DNA of 64,000 bases from Saccopteryx bilineata. Its lineage: Eukaryota; Chordata; Mammalia; Chiroptera; Emballonuridae. The notes beneath the pieces are model-generated. The model saw only the letters and a program-made list of their open reading frames with translations. It searched no databases and was not told the DNA's origin. The stretch covers positions 387,266,558-387,330,557 of the forward strand of contig NC_089490.1 in the NCBI RefSeq assembly GCF_036850765.1, written 5' to 3'. The translations under genes were made by a program, and so were the position numbers. Below, piece by piece: positions 51,967 to 63,650 of the stretch (positions are counted from its first letter, which is position 1; each line of letters opens with the position of its first letter).

Positions 51967-52868
51967 TATGTCAGTCAAGGGACATACTTTCATATATGTT
52001 TGCACATAAATGTGTGAATGTATTTATGGAATTAATTTCAGCTAAGAAATTGCTTAAAGAATATACACAGTTTCATGCTGATAGGTATTAAGAAATTGCC
52101 CTTTCAAATGACAATACCAACTTATATCGATAGTTTCACTAGTAACATTTTGGTTATTTTGGTTCTCCATACCTTCAGTAACCATGAATACTTGAATTTT
52201 TGCTCATGTGCTAGGTAAAGAAAATGATCTTACATGTATTCTTCAGGTAGAAGTTTGATATTTCTGTAGGTTTTCCCCAGAATACAACTATAAATCCAGT
52301 TTGTATTTTGATTTGTCACATTGCATTTTTAGATTGTTTAGACGTTTATTAATTCCGTAGCCACTTACTGAGTGCGGCTCTGTTCCAGACAGAGTTCCTG
52401 GTAGGAAACGTGCTGGTGAACAGAGCAGCAGAAGGGCCATCCCTCGGGGGCGTGTACCTTGTGGTGGATCTTGCTATCCGGAAGCAAGATTTGTCTTTCT
52501 TGTAGAATTGTGAACTTTTCCTTCTGTAGACCCTTTATGAATCCTGAAAATTTTTCTTAGGTATTATATCTTTCTTATACTCTTATAGAGGAATATTTTC
52601 TGACATTATAGTTTCTTACTGGCTACCATTTGTATGACGATACTTTATTGTCTTTTGTATATTAACTGTGTATTCTTTTACTGAATTCTACAATTGTTTT
52701 GTTTCTTTTATGTTTTTAGATATTATAATCATATCTACAAATGCTAATTTTGCTTCCATTTTTTAGTATTTGGATCTTTTACTTTTTTTAAAAAAAAAAT
52801 CTAATTGCATTGACCAGTACTTCTAGAACAATGTTAAATGATGATCTGAGTGTTAAAAGAGAAGGGTT

Positions 52869-53108
52869 GGCCTGACCTGTGGTGGCACAGTGGATAAAGC
52901 GTCGACCTGGAAATGCTGAGGTTGCCGGTTTGAAACCCTGGGTTTGCCTAGTCAAGGCACATATGGGAGTTGATGCTTCCAGCTTCTCCCCCCTGTCTCT
53001 CTCTCCTCTCTCTCCTCTCTCTCTCTCTCTCTCCTCTCTAAAATGAATAAATAAAATAAAAATTAAAAAAAAAAGAAAAAAAAAAGGAACAATAATAAAA
53101 AAAAAAAA
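52869..53108 (+). repeat. tRNA-derived SINE, short GACCTGTGGTGGC type
   Basis: Starts ggcctgacctgtggtggcac; long CT tract and a heterogeneous A-rich tail. Target duplication agagaaggg at about 52859 and 53110. Confidence 0.92.
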
Positions 53109-54485
53109 GAGAGAAGGGTAGATATTATTCAGTCAGGGGAAGAGGGAAAGTTAGGTTTTATCCACAGGAACAACAAATTCAGAGGGTACAAGAGAGCATG
53201 GTGGTTTAAGGAACCTCAGACAGGTCAGTGTGGCAGAGACAAGGTTTGGAAGGGAGAGGCGGAGGGTGAAGCCTGCCTGGGCCCGATCACCAAATACCGT
53301 GTATCTTACAAAGGTGTTGGGGTGTTACCTGCGGGTGACAGGAAATCACTGACACATTTAAGCAGGCGAGTAATGTGGTAAGATTGCGTTCTGGATCAGT
53401 GTGGAGAATGGATCGGTTGTAGTGGGACAAGACTGGGGTAAGAGACTATTTCGGGAATCCAGGTGAGTCTTAATAGAGGATAAATTTGAGCAGTACTGGG
53501 AGAATTGCATTTTTTTTAATATATGTATTTCTTTATTCTCCCTTAATTTGTTTACAGGTTACATTTTGTCACTGGGTTTCTTAAAGTTTTTCTTACAAGT
53601 CCTTTGATGAAATTTATTATACAAATTTTATACTACATCATAGAAATCAGCTTCTTATTTGGAATTTTTGCATCAATAATCAACACAAGTGTAAAGGTTA
53701 TTAAAGACAGAAGCCATAATGCCTTTGTTCCCTATATAAGAGAATTGCCTTTTGAACTGGCAAATGAGGGAGTTCAGGATTGAGGTATATGGTGCGATGA
53801 ACATGGGTGTGCATGTCTTGGCTTATAAATGTTTTCAAGTGTTTGGGGTAGATACCCTGTAGAGGGATTGCTGGGTCATATGGTAACTCTATTCTTAATT
53901 TTTTGAGGAACTGCCATCTGTCTTCTATAGTAGCTTACATTCCCACCAGCAGTGAATGAGGGTTTCTTTTTCTCCACAATCTCTCCAACACTTATTACCT
54001 ATCTTGTTGCCTGTCTTGTTGATAACAGCCAGTCTAGTAAGTGTGAGGTGGTATCTCATTGTGGATTTGTTTACATTTCTCTAATAGCTAGTGAAGGAAG
54101 ATGAGCATCTTTTCATATATCTGTTTGTTGTTTTTATGTCTTCATGAGAGAAGTGTCTGTTGAGGTCCTCTTCCTATTTCTTTAATTGGATCATTTGTTT
54201 GTTGTTGAGTTTTGTGAGTTCTTTATATTTTTTTTGAAATTTCTTGTTGAAGCTATTGTTAGTGAATATCATCTCCCATTTGGTTGGCTGTGTTTTGTTT
54301 TGTTGATTTCTTTTGCTCTGCAGAAGCTTTTTAGTTTGATATAGTCCCATTCATTTATTGTTGCCTTTACTTCCCTTTCCTTTGGAGTCAAATTCATAAA
54401 ATGTTCTCTGTGGACAAGGTCCATAAGTTTATGTTTTCATCTACTTGATTTATTGTTTCAGAACTTATATTTAGGTCCATGATTC

Positions 54486-54909
54486 TTTTTTTTTTTTTGA
54501 CAGAAAGTCAGAGAGAGGGACAGATAAGGACAGACAGGAAGGGAGAGAGATGAGAAGCATCAATTCTTCATTGCGGCACCTTAGTTGTTCATTGATTGCT
54601 TTTTCATATGTGCTTTGATGGGGGCAAGGGAGGGGCTACAGCAGACCGAATGATCCCTTGCTCAAGCCAGCGACCTTGGGCTCAAGTCAGTGACCTTGGG
54701 CTTCAAGCTAGCTACCTTTGGGCTCAAGCCAGTGACCATGGGGTCATGTCTATGATCCCATGCTCAAGGCAGCAGCCCCACTCTCAAGCTGCTGAGCCCA
54801 TGCTCAAGCCAGATGAGTTCGTGCTCAAGCTGGTGACCTGGGCTTTCGAACCTGGGTTCTCTGCATCCCAATTTAATGCTCTATCCCCTGCACCAGTGCC
54901 TGGTCAGGC
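54486..54909 (-). repeat. tRNA-derived SINE, long GGTGGCGC-head type, minus strand, expanded body
   Basis: T tail at the left, head complement 'ccagtgcctggtcaggc' at the right. The body has more repeats of the 'ctcaagccagtgacc' unit than the other copies, making it about 75 bp longer. Target duplication (t/c)ccatgat(t/c)c at about 54477 and 54909. Confidence 0.92.
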
Positions 54910-55404
54910 CCATGATCCATTTTGAGTTTATTTTCATGCATGGAGATAAACTATAGTCAAGTTTCATTCTTTTGCATGTAGCTTTCCTGTTTTCCCAGCA
55001 CCATTTTATTGAAAAGCCTTTTTTTCTCCATATGTGTTTTTGGTTCCTTTGTCAAAGATTATTTGTCATATATATGTGGTTTTATTACTGGGCTCTCAAC
55101 TCTGTTCCATTGGTCTGTGTGTCTGTTTTTCTGCCAATACGATGCTGTTTTGATTATCACGGCTCTGTAGTATAATTTGAAATCAGGTAGTGTGATACCT
55201 CTGGTTTTGTTTTGTTTTTTTCCTCACGATTGCTTTAGCTATTTGGAGTCTTTTGTGGTTTCATACAAATCTGGTAATACTTTGTTCTATTTCTTAAAAA
55301 ATGATATTGGACTTTTAATAGGGATTGCATTAAATTTGTATATTGCTTTGGGTAATATGGCCATTTTAACTATGTTGATTCTTCCAATCCATGAACATAG
55401 ACTA

Positions 55405-57396
55405 CACTGGGGAACAATTTTTTTTTCATTTTCTGTTGCATGAGGTTTTAGAACTGTTTCTATATATTTCTGCATCGCTGATTCCAAATCTGAAATCTGT
55501 TTTTTGGTGCATGCTCTAGTTTTTTTGCAATTCTAATTTCTTTGTGTTACAGTTAATGGTATGCATTGGTTTTTAAATTGGAATTAAAGGGCAAGGACTC
55601 TTGGATTGAACATAACCACAAGGCAATTAATGTTTTACAAACATCACTTTTACATAATTGTAGTTGTTTTTAAATGTAAAAAATTATTATCTGATAAAAA
55701 CACCCTCTTATTTTGTTTTAAGATTGAATCATGGCTTCTTTGAGTAGACGTAAATGTAAGAATAGTCCTGATACCTTCTGTTATATATGTGACTGTTACA
55801 CACTTCAATGTCAAAGGTGCAATGTTTCATCATGTGTGACACGTGCATATATTGCCTGTTTTCAAGTTCCCCTTGGCGATCAAGACAAGAATTGGACTCC
55901 TCATATTGTGTATCATAATTGTGAGGAAATGCTTCGTGACTGGACAAAAGGAAAACGCAAAGGAATGCCTTTTGGTATTCCCATGATTTGGCATGAACCT
56001 AAGGACCACAGCAGTGACTGTTATTTCTGTCTGATCCATACAAAGGGCATCAGCAAGAAAAAATGGCAAATGATCACATATCCTAATATTCCTTCAGCAA
56101 TACGACCTATCCCACACTCTGAGACAGTCCCGGTTCCTGTTTTCAGTGGTTTTATTTCTTCTAAGGAAGAAGAAAGTGAACATGGTGATCAAGTGTATTT
56201 TGATAAGATGCATGAGGAAATGGTTGTAGAATCTGAAGGGTCTTCTTCTAATGCCAAGCAGTCATTAACCCCTCAGCAGTTTAGCCAACCCAAATTGAAT
56301 GACTTAGTAAGAATGACATAAAAATTTCCCTCGACTTTCTGAAATATGAGGAGCATAACTGGATCATTTGTGTGGATCTTAAAATGTTAAATTTCCTGCT
56401 AGGACAACAGAGAGGTTTCACGAAGTATCCTTGCTTTCTGTGTTTGTGGGATAGCCGAGCTCGGGAGAAACACTGGACACAGAAGGAGTGGCCAAAACGT
56501 GAGGCTCTGGAAGTAGGGATGCAAAATATTGTGAATGAACCTGTAGTTAATAGGGACAGGATCATTTTCCCCCACTTCACATCAAACTTGGCTTAATGAA
56601 GCAGTTTGTTCAGGCTTTGAATAGAGAAAGTGAATGCTTTCAACATATTATTTCTGCTTTTCTGCCTCGTCTTTTGAGAAGATAAAAGCAGGTGTATTTG
56701 ATGGACCTCAAATTCAAACCCTCATACGTGCGAAGAATTTGCCAGGAAGATGAATAAGGAAGAGAAAGCAGCATGGCAGTCTTTTGTGGCAGTTACAAAG
56801 AACTCCCTTGGCAACAAAAAAGCTGAAAACTATGAACTTCTGGTTCAAAGGATGCTGTTGGCTTTCCGCGACATTGGATGTAACATGAGCGTTAAGATTC
56901 ACTTCCTGAACAGTCACCTTGATAAGTTTCCCAAAAGTCTTGGAGCTGTTAGTTATGAGCACACTATTGCTGGAGCATCAAACGAGAGTGTCCTCAACAA
57001 GTACACAAACGCAAGAGCTACAAATGCAAATTTTTGCCTGAATAGAATTTAAGTAAGTTTTGTGCAAATTTTATGATTAAAATAAGTGTTTTAATATGTT
57101 CTATTTTGAAATTGTAGACAAATTCTGATGCAATCACATCTTTTAGTGTATTAGTGTATATACTGCATTATATAAATTATTATATTTTCACAAAGATGAT
57201 GCCCAAGAAGACATTCTACTTCATTATGTTAAACTAAATGTTGAAAATTTTACAATAAGATAAAAACCTAAAATTTTGAATTGCCAAAAAACTGTAGCTT
57301 ACAGAGAAAAACTAGTATCAGATTTGAGATCAGCACACTCGAATTAGGTAAGAACAAGTGTTTTTGTGGGTGCAACAAAAGTTTTGTTCCCCAGTG
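55405..57396 (+). mobile_element. Degenerate CMC-type (CACTA/Mirage/Chapaev-like) DNA transposon
   Basis: The left end starts CACTGGGGAACAA. The right end is its exact 13-bp inverse, TTGTTCCCCAGTG. Looser inverted similarity continues inward for roughly 130 bp (for example CTGATTCCAAATCTGA on the left against CTGATCTCAAATCTGA on the right). The flanks are cta (55402-55404) and ctc (57397-57399). Removing the element and one 3-bp copy restores an L1 reading 'gaacataga..atctttcc' of the right length, so a 3-bp target duplication with one change is likely. It carries a broken protein-coding region on its + strand. The ends, duplication length and protein motifs together point to the CMC group; the exact family is not assigned. 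Confidence 0.75.
55731..57052 (+). pseudogene. Broken transposase-like protein of the CMC-type element
   Basis: The first frame (55731-56321, 196 codons, uninterrupted) has cysteine pairs that look metal-binding: C17-x2-C20, C97-x2-C100, and a site where Tyr61 stands three residues before Cys64, perhaps a lost ligand. It ends in stops after an acidic Ser/Gln-rich stretch. A second frame (coding from about 56342 to 56596) contains NWIICVDLKM then, 19 residues after that Asp, the pair C-x2-C in YPCFLCLWDSRA. A third stretch (56750-57052) contains H51-x4-H56. The order D, C-x2-C, H-x4-H is that of RAG1-like/Transib/CMC catalytic cores. A frame change lies between 56596 and 56750. By comparison with a multicopy invertebrate and fish family that I recall, about 100 or more residues, probably with the first catalytic Asp, are missing between the first two pieces, and the final Glu region is damaged. 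It cannot make an active enzyme. Confidence 0.75.
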
Positions 57397-58989
57397 CTCT
57401 CTTTCCATTTTACTGTGTCTTTTTCAATGTCTTTTGATAATGCTTTGCAGAGTTCAGTATATAGGTCTTTCACATCCTTTGTTAAATTGATCTTAGGAAC
57501 TTTTTTGTTGTAGCAATTGTAAAAGGAATTGTTTTCAATTCACTTTCTGAAGTTTCATTGTTGGTATATAAGAAAGCAGTAGACTTTTATATATTGATTT
57601 TGTATCCTGTGACTTTACTATATTTATTGTTTCTAATAGTTTTTTTTGGTGGAGCTTTTGGGGTTTTCTATATACAGGATCATGTCACCTGCAAAAATGA
57701 TACCTTTACTTATTGTTTCCCAATATAGATGCCTTTTATTTCTTTCTCTTGCCTGATTGCTCTGGCTAGGACTTCTAGCACTATGTTGAATAAGAGTGGT
57801 GAGGGTAGGTATCCTTGTTCCTTTCTGAATTTTAGAGGAAAAGCTTTCTATTTTTCATCAAGTATGATATTTTGACAAAATAATTCTTGAGCATAACTTG
57901 AAAGTAACAGTCTTTCTAGTTTGGAGACATTGGCCCATTGTTTTGAATCTTTTCTTTGGAAGGAATTTCTCACAAGTTAAGGTTCTTTATGAGTTTGTTT
58001 TTATCATTAATTTCTTAGTTCCTCATGTCAAGGCTGCCTGTATTTTACTACCTTTTCAGTTTCTGCATGCTCTCATTTTTCTCTTTTTTTTGCAAATATC
58101 AGAAAACTTTTTCATCTCTCCAAATACTCCACACCTGTATCACTTGTAACGTTAGTGTCATTTCTGGTCTTGCCCCTCGGCAGGCCTCGTCCCTCCATCT
58201 GGGCCTAGCCTGTGTCTCTGGGAGTCTCCTTGGACACCCTCCCCTGCCTGGCCTCTGCTTCTCTGCCAGATGTGAGCCTGTCTGGAGGACAGAGACTGCG
58301 GCGAGTGAGCATTGAATGTGATACGGGGATGCAGTAGGCCAAGAGCTATGCAATTTTGATTCCTGGCATATGTCACCAAAACCATATTTTCTCAGCCATG
58401 ACTTTTAAAAAACTAAATGTAATCTAGCCCTACGATCATGTAGAGTGGAATATTTTCCCATGTTCTTTTTCTATGTGATTTAAAAGGTTATTCCCCACCT
58501 TTCAATGTCATAATTCTGTTTACCCAGTCCTTTAGACAGATATTTTTTTCCAAATTTGCTATTCTAGATAACACTAGTGAAAATATTCCAGATTTGTTTC
58601 TGTTCTTCATTGAGCATACTAGACCTAGAACCAATAGGGGAGAGGGCCAGGGGCACATGGCCATGACAAAAATTGATGAGGAAAATGGGGAAGTGGTTTA
58701 AAATGTATCATTGTACCCAGCAGAAGAATGAGATTGACAAACAAGAGCTTGTTCCTGTACAATCTAGCCAGTGGCAACTGCAACAAAGACCTCAGTTGAG
58801 GATTGCATACTTCCATGCACTTCCTATTAGCCTCAGCCCAAGTCCAGTTTCTGAAGACAGAAAGGGGAGGGGTCAGTAGGTGGGAGTACCTCATAAAAGC
58901 AGTTGATTGGTGGTTAACTCTCCATCAGAGGCAGGAATCCGAGTTGGGGATAAAATGTTACAGTTTGCCGTAAACCCTGTAAGTTCTTA

Positions 58990-59155
58990 GGGAAGTGGTT
59001 CTCCCACTTTAGTGTGCACCAAAATCTCCTGAAAGGCTTGTTAAACACAGATTGCTGCCACTCTGTCCCAAGTTTTAGATTGAGTAGGTCTGGATGTGGC
59101 CCTAGAATTTGGATTTCTAGCAAATTCCCAAGTGGTGTTGAAGCTGCCGGCCCAG
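58990..59155. repeat. MER5A-like hAT-Charlie element
   Basis: 'aagtggttctcccactttag', 'gtgcaccaaaatctcctgaa', 'ggcttgttaaacacagattg' and 'ttctagcaaattcccaagt' follow the MER5A order. An old eutherian element. Confidence 0.8.
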
Positions 59156-62100
59156 GGGCCGTGCTTTGATGCGGGGTTGATTCACTGTGTGCGTCATAAC
59201 TCAGTGGCCAGAGAAGGCTCTCCCTCTCCCCATTCAGGTCCTCTTCTGGACCCCTAGGGCTTGCATTATAAGCATCTAGACACTGGGTTCAGACTGTGTC
59301 TGTCTCAGCTACACAAAAAACTCAGGGCTGCTTGTACTTAGTAGATGTCCAGATGGTAGCCCTCATTCACAAAGGTTAGAGTTGTACAAGCAGCTGACAA
59401 TATCACTCAACTGTAAACACTAACAAGCGATAAATCACTCTGCAGGCTAAAGAAGCGCCAGCTGAGATACATGAAGAAGCTGAGCTGTAGGTTGAAAAGA
59501 TACCAGGTTAGCCTCTGTTGAACTCAACTCAGTGCCCTTTAACTTCCAGGTTGTGGAATGTGTCTCTGGAATTTGAAAGCCTACCCTGCCCCCCAGGAGG
59601 CCTCTGGCTTCTTCTCCCCTGCTTCCTCCCACTGCCTAGTGTGTCTAAAGTATGTATGGAATTTAGAAATTTCAGCTCAAATTTTAAGTAAGTTTAAGCT
59701 TTTTGAAGTCTTTGTTTTTAGAGATATCACATTGATAGGATCACAGTTGCACTAGCAATCCATTATACTGCCCTAAACCCCAAACCTTTCTTGGAATAGC
59801 CTTTGCCTGTGAATTGTCTTCTATGGGTGGTTACTTCTGTGGAAACAAGTTGGAAGTCCCAGGTCATGAGCCCCAGGAAATAACGAAAGCTGAGTTGGGT
59901 CTGCTGGCGGAGAGGTGCCGGAAGGTCTGCAGAGCTTGGCCGATTCTGGTGGTCAGATTGAAAAAGGAAAAGACTGGCTCACGAGCCAGATCAGATGGGG
60001 AGGGTATGTAAGGACTGTGAAAAGCCAAAGCAAGGCATGTTGCTGGGTGATCGTGTCAGTCAGGTCTTTGGCGTGAGCCTCCAGGACCCTTCCTCGTACA
60101 GAGGGGCGAGTATGCCTGTGCGTCCTCTCCGGAGGCAGTGAATCTGCACACTGTTTCCCCGGGCACACCCTTCCTACTGCTTCCTGGAGTCCACTTGTAC
60201 GGCTCCAGCGTTCATGAATCAAAACCTGACTGCGGCCTTACATCACGCAGCTTGTAGGAGGGCGGTGAGGGAGAGGAGTTTTTCAGTCTGGGGGAGCTCG
60301 ATCTGGCAGCAGATTAATTAAGAACAGATTGTATGTTTGGCAAAGTCGTCCTTCATGCCCCAGCTATCACTTATTAGCACATCGAATTCCCTTTCCCCTG
60401 GGTTCGGGGGCCATTTTAATTCTCCCTTGAGGTCTGCTTAAATGATTCAGTAGCAGAAGTTACCAGGAAAATGTAGCTGTTGGGTATTTCAACTAATAGA
60501 TTTTGTTTCTTTTTCTGATATCCTATCCTAGTTATATGTCTCCCAAATAATTAATATTTGAGTGTAATTTTTTTAATAATAAACAGTCATTATAGCTGCA
60601 GAGGAGAAAAATTTCCATTTATTCCAACTAGAAGTGGATTCTTCATTTTTGGTTCTCTGTATTTTTTATCTCAGCTATATTTCTTAATTTTATATTTTTA
60701 AAATATAGTGCAGCTTGACACATGTATGGTTTTAGAATTCAAGTAATAAATAAAACATATAACTAAAATTAAGGATTTTTCCCAAGAGGCAGCTGCTTAC
60801 AGTTCTTTTCACTTTCCTCTGGTACTTACCTTTTTATCTTCCCAGAAAATGCTCATCGTGCTATTTTTTTATTTCTCAATCATCGATATTATTTCTTTAC
60901 TTTGAGTGAGTGCTTTTTCTCTTGTTCTTCCTTCTTCCTCTACGCATTTCTCTTTCTCCCATATTACCAGTAGGAGTTTCATCATTTTTTATTAAAGTGG
61001 TATTTATTGTATACATTATTAGGACTATTCAAATATTGTCTTCAACTGAACCAAGTAATAAACAATGATTATGTTTCCTCTCCTATATAATTTTTCATTT
61101 TCCAGGGAGTTAATAACTGCCTCTTATTTTTACTCTTTTCTACATTCCTATCACTAATTAATTTTTACTGAATTCTCCAACAAAAGAATAAAATGACCAA
61201 GCACAGGTGAACAGTAGGACTTCTCTTTCTGGGATGACTGCCCCCTCGGTCTCCTCCACTGTGGTCCTCCTGAGTCTCAGGTCACATGGCTCTGGGAATT
61301 AATCCCCTTCCCCCTCTCTTTTTTGTTATATTCTGTTACCAGGTTCTAACATGTTTTTCATTTTTGATTTATTTTTTCCAATAGCATCTCAAGAAAGAGA
61401 CTATTGGGAAATAAATTGTCACCTCGCATGTCTGAAAATGTATTCTGTTTCATATTTGATTAATAGTTGGGCAAGTGTTGATTTCTGGTTGAGGGGGGTT
61501 TTCCTCAGAATTTTGACAGCTCCATTATCTTCTAAAGCTTCCTCTTTTAATATCACAAAGTAAGTTGTCATTCTAATTCCTGATCCTATTATGTGACATT
61601 GTAATCTTCCTGGGAAATTTTATGCTCTGAAGTTTTATGATGCTATGCCTTGGTTTGAGTGCTTTTTTGTTCACTAGATACCGATCTGGGGCCTGGTAAG
61701 CTGAAAATTCACCTCCAGTTCTGAGAAATTGATGTGTTTTATATTTTTAACTATTTTTCCCGTTTTCTCCTTCCTTAATTTTCTCATCTTTTCTGTCCTA
61801 TTATCTTTTTGTTTTAACGGTCTTTTTGTTTTTATTTCTTAGATATTTTCTCAATTTATCTAATAACCTCTTTTGATATTTTTTAGTTGTTCACTTTTAA
61901 TTTCTAATTTTTTCTTGTCTTCTAGTTAATCTTTTTATATAGCTTCCTATTCTTGTTTTTTTTTTTCCTTAAGGATACAGTACTTTCCCTGAAGATATTT
62001 ATGGTTTTACTTTAATTTTTCTTTAGCTTCTTATATTGTTTACTTACTTTGAATTCCTTTTTCCTCTTGTTAAATCTGTCTTCGTATTGGAAACTTTCTT

Positions 62101-62909
62101 TAATAACCCGTTTCTCAGCAGTTTGTTCTTATTTAAGAATGAGACACTCAAAGCTGATTAGAAGGTCTTTGTACATGGATCAGGCCTGTGAACTGATAGG
62201 CTTTCCTTAGGTTAAGAGGATGGGAACCTGGTTGTTTGGCCCAATGTCAGTATTCCTGGGCTATTTCTGTTGGATTGGCTCATTGATCCAGAGCATAATC
62301 TCTGCCACGGAAGCACGGGAGAGAATGGTAAGTGTGGACTACGAGCGCTTTGGGAGCTGAATGGAGGACAGAGAAGGTTCTCCTTTGTTTCACAGATGAT
62401 CACTTAATCTGCTCTCTTCAGATGGTGCCTCACCCTGCCTTCCATGCCTCGTGTCTCTGAGCATTGAGTCTCTCTCGTTCGTTTTCTCCAGAGAATAAAC
62501 CACCTTCACCTACTTAGGCGGACAGCGGGAGTGTTGGCCTTCCTGTGTAAGGGATCTTGGGATCAACTGTTACTTATTTCTGTTTTCAGAGTTCCTCTTT
62601 CCTGGACGATTAGTACCTCCAGTATCTGAGTCTTCTTGTTATTATCCTTGGAAGGTTTAGCTATTTTTGCTTTGCTAGGAAGTTTATGTTTCATTGTCTG
62701 CATTTTGTCATTTGATTAATCAGTCTTAAATTCTCTATCTTTTTACTTTAACTTTTTATTTGGACATAATTCCAGACTTAAAATTCCAGAGATAGTACAG
62801 AGAGTTTCTGTACATGCTTTATCCATATTCCTCATGGTTCAAATTTTGTCATATTTCCTTTATTCTTTTCTCTCTATATGTGTGTATGTTGTGTGTATGT
62901 ATGTATATA

Positions 62910-63032
62910 CATGGGAGGGCAAAAGTAGGTTTACTATTGTGGGTGAACGAAACAGTTTATTTATTCTTGTTATTTTTTATTAATTATTTTATTTTTCATA
63001 CAAAAAACTAAACCTATTTTTGCCGACTCCTG
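62910..63032. mobile_element. Mariner-type MITE, 123 bp
   Basis: The left end catgggagggcaaaagtagg and the right end complement (caggagtcggcaaaaatagg) are inverted repeats. TA dinucleotides flank it at 62908-62909 and 63033-63034, as Tc1-mariner elements require. The interior is AT-rich and non-coding. It interrupts the old L1. Confidence 0.88.
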
Positions 63033-63259
63033 TATATGTACACACATTTTTCTGAGCCGTTTGGAAGTTGCAGATATGATGCACCTTCACTCCTAAACAC
63101 TTCTTGTGTGGGATCACAGTACAGTTATCAAAATCATCCAGAAATAAACATTGTTACAATATTATTTAATTTGCAGACCTTATTTAGATTTTACCTTTTA
63201 TTCTAATAATGTCCATTATTGCTCCAGACCCATGCATTGCATTTAGTTGTCATGTTTCT

Positions 63260-63489
63260 TTTCTTTTTTTTATCGAGAGGCAGAGAGGTGGAGAGACAGA
63301 CTCCTGCATGCACCCTGACTGGGATCCACATGGCAACTCCCATCTGGGGCCCACGCTCTGCCCATGTGGGGCTGCTGCTCTGTTGCTCGGCAGGTGAGCT
63401 ATTCTAGTGCCTGAGGCAAGGCCATGGAGCCATCCTCAGTGCCTAGGGCCACCTTGCTCATTCAAGCTGTGGCTGCAGGAGGGAGAGGG

Positions 63490-63523
<34 letters not shown>

Positions 63524-63650
63524 GAGAGAAGTGAGAGGGGAAGGGGTAGAGGAGCAGATGGTCACATCTCCTGTATACTGTATACCATGTCTGGGAATCA
63601 AACCCGGGACTTCTACATACCCGGCCAATGCTCTACCGCTGAGCCAACCT
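63260..63650 (-). repeat. tRNA-derived SINE, VES-like, minus strand, head slightly truncated
   Basis: T-rich tail at the left, a 36-base (GA)n run at about 63490-63522, the B box as gggaatcaaacccggg and 'taccgctgagccaacc' at the right. The last bases of the usual head complement (ggccagggc) are missing. It splits the old L1. Confidence 0.9.

Larger units (their letters stand above)
53786..57880 (-). repeat. L1 LINE internal fragment, minus strand, with two later insertions
   Basis: Minus-strand ORF2 sequence runs from 'gaacatgggtgtgcatgtc' (left) to 'gaataagagtggtgagggta' and 'aagctttctatttttcatc' (right). The L1 3' untranslated region and tail are missing on the left, so this copy is truncated at both ends. 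Two elements split it: a SINE at 54486-54909 and the CMC-type transposon at 55405-57396. The frame is broken by stops. Confidence 0.9.

Noticed and set aside
55731..57052. Processed host pseudogene (retrocopy)
   Set aside because: No poly(A) tail or long target duplication; instead inverted CACTGGGG ends and a 3-bp duplication.
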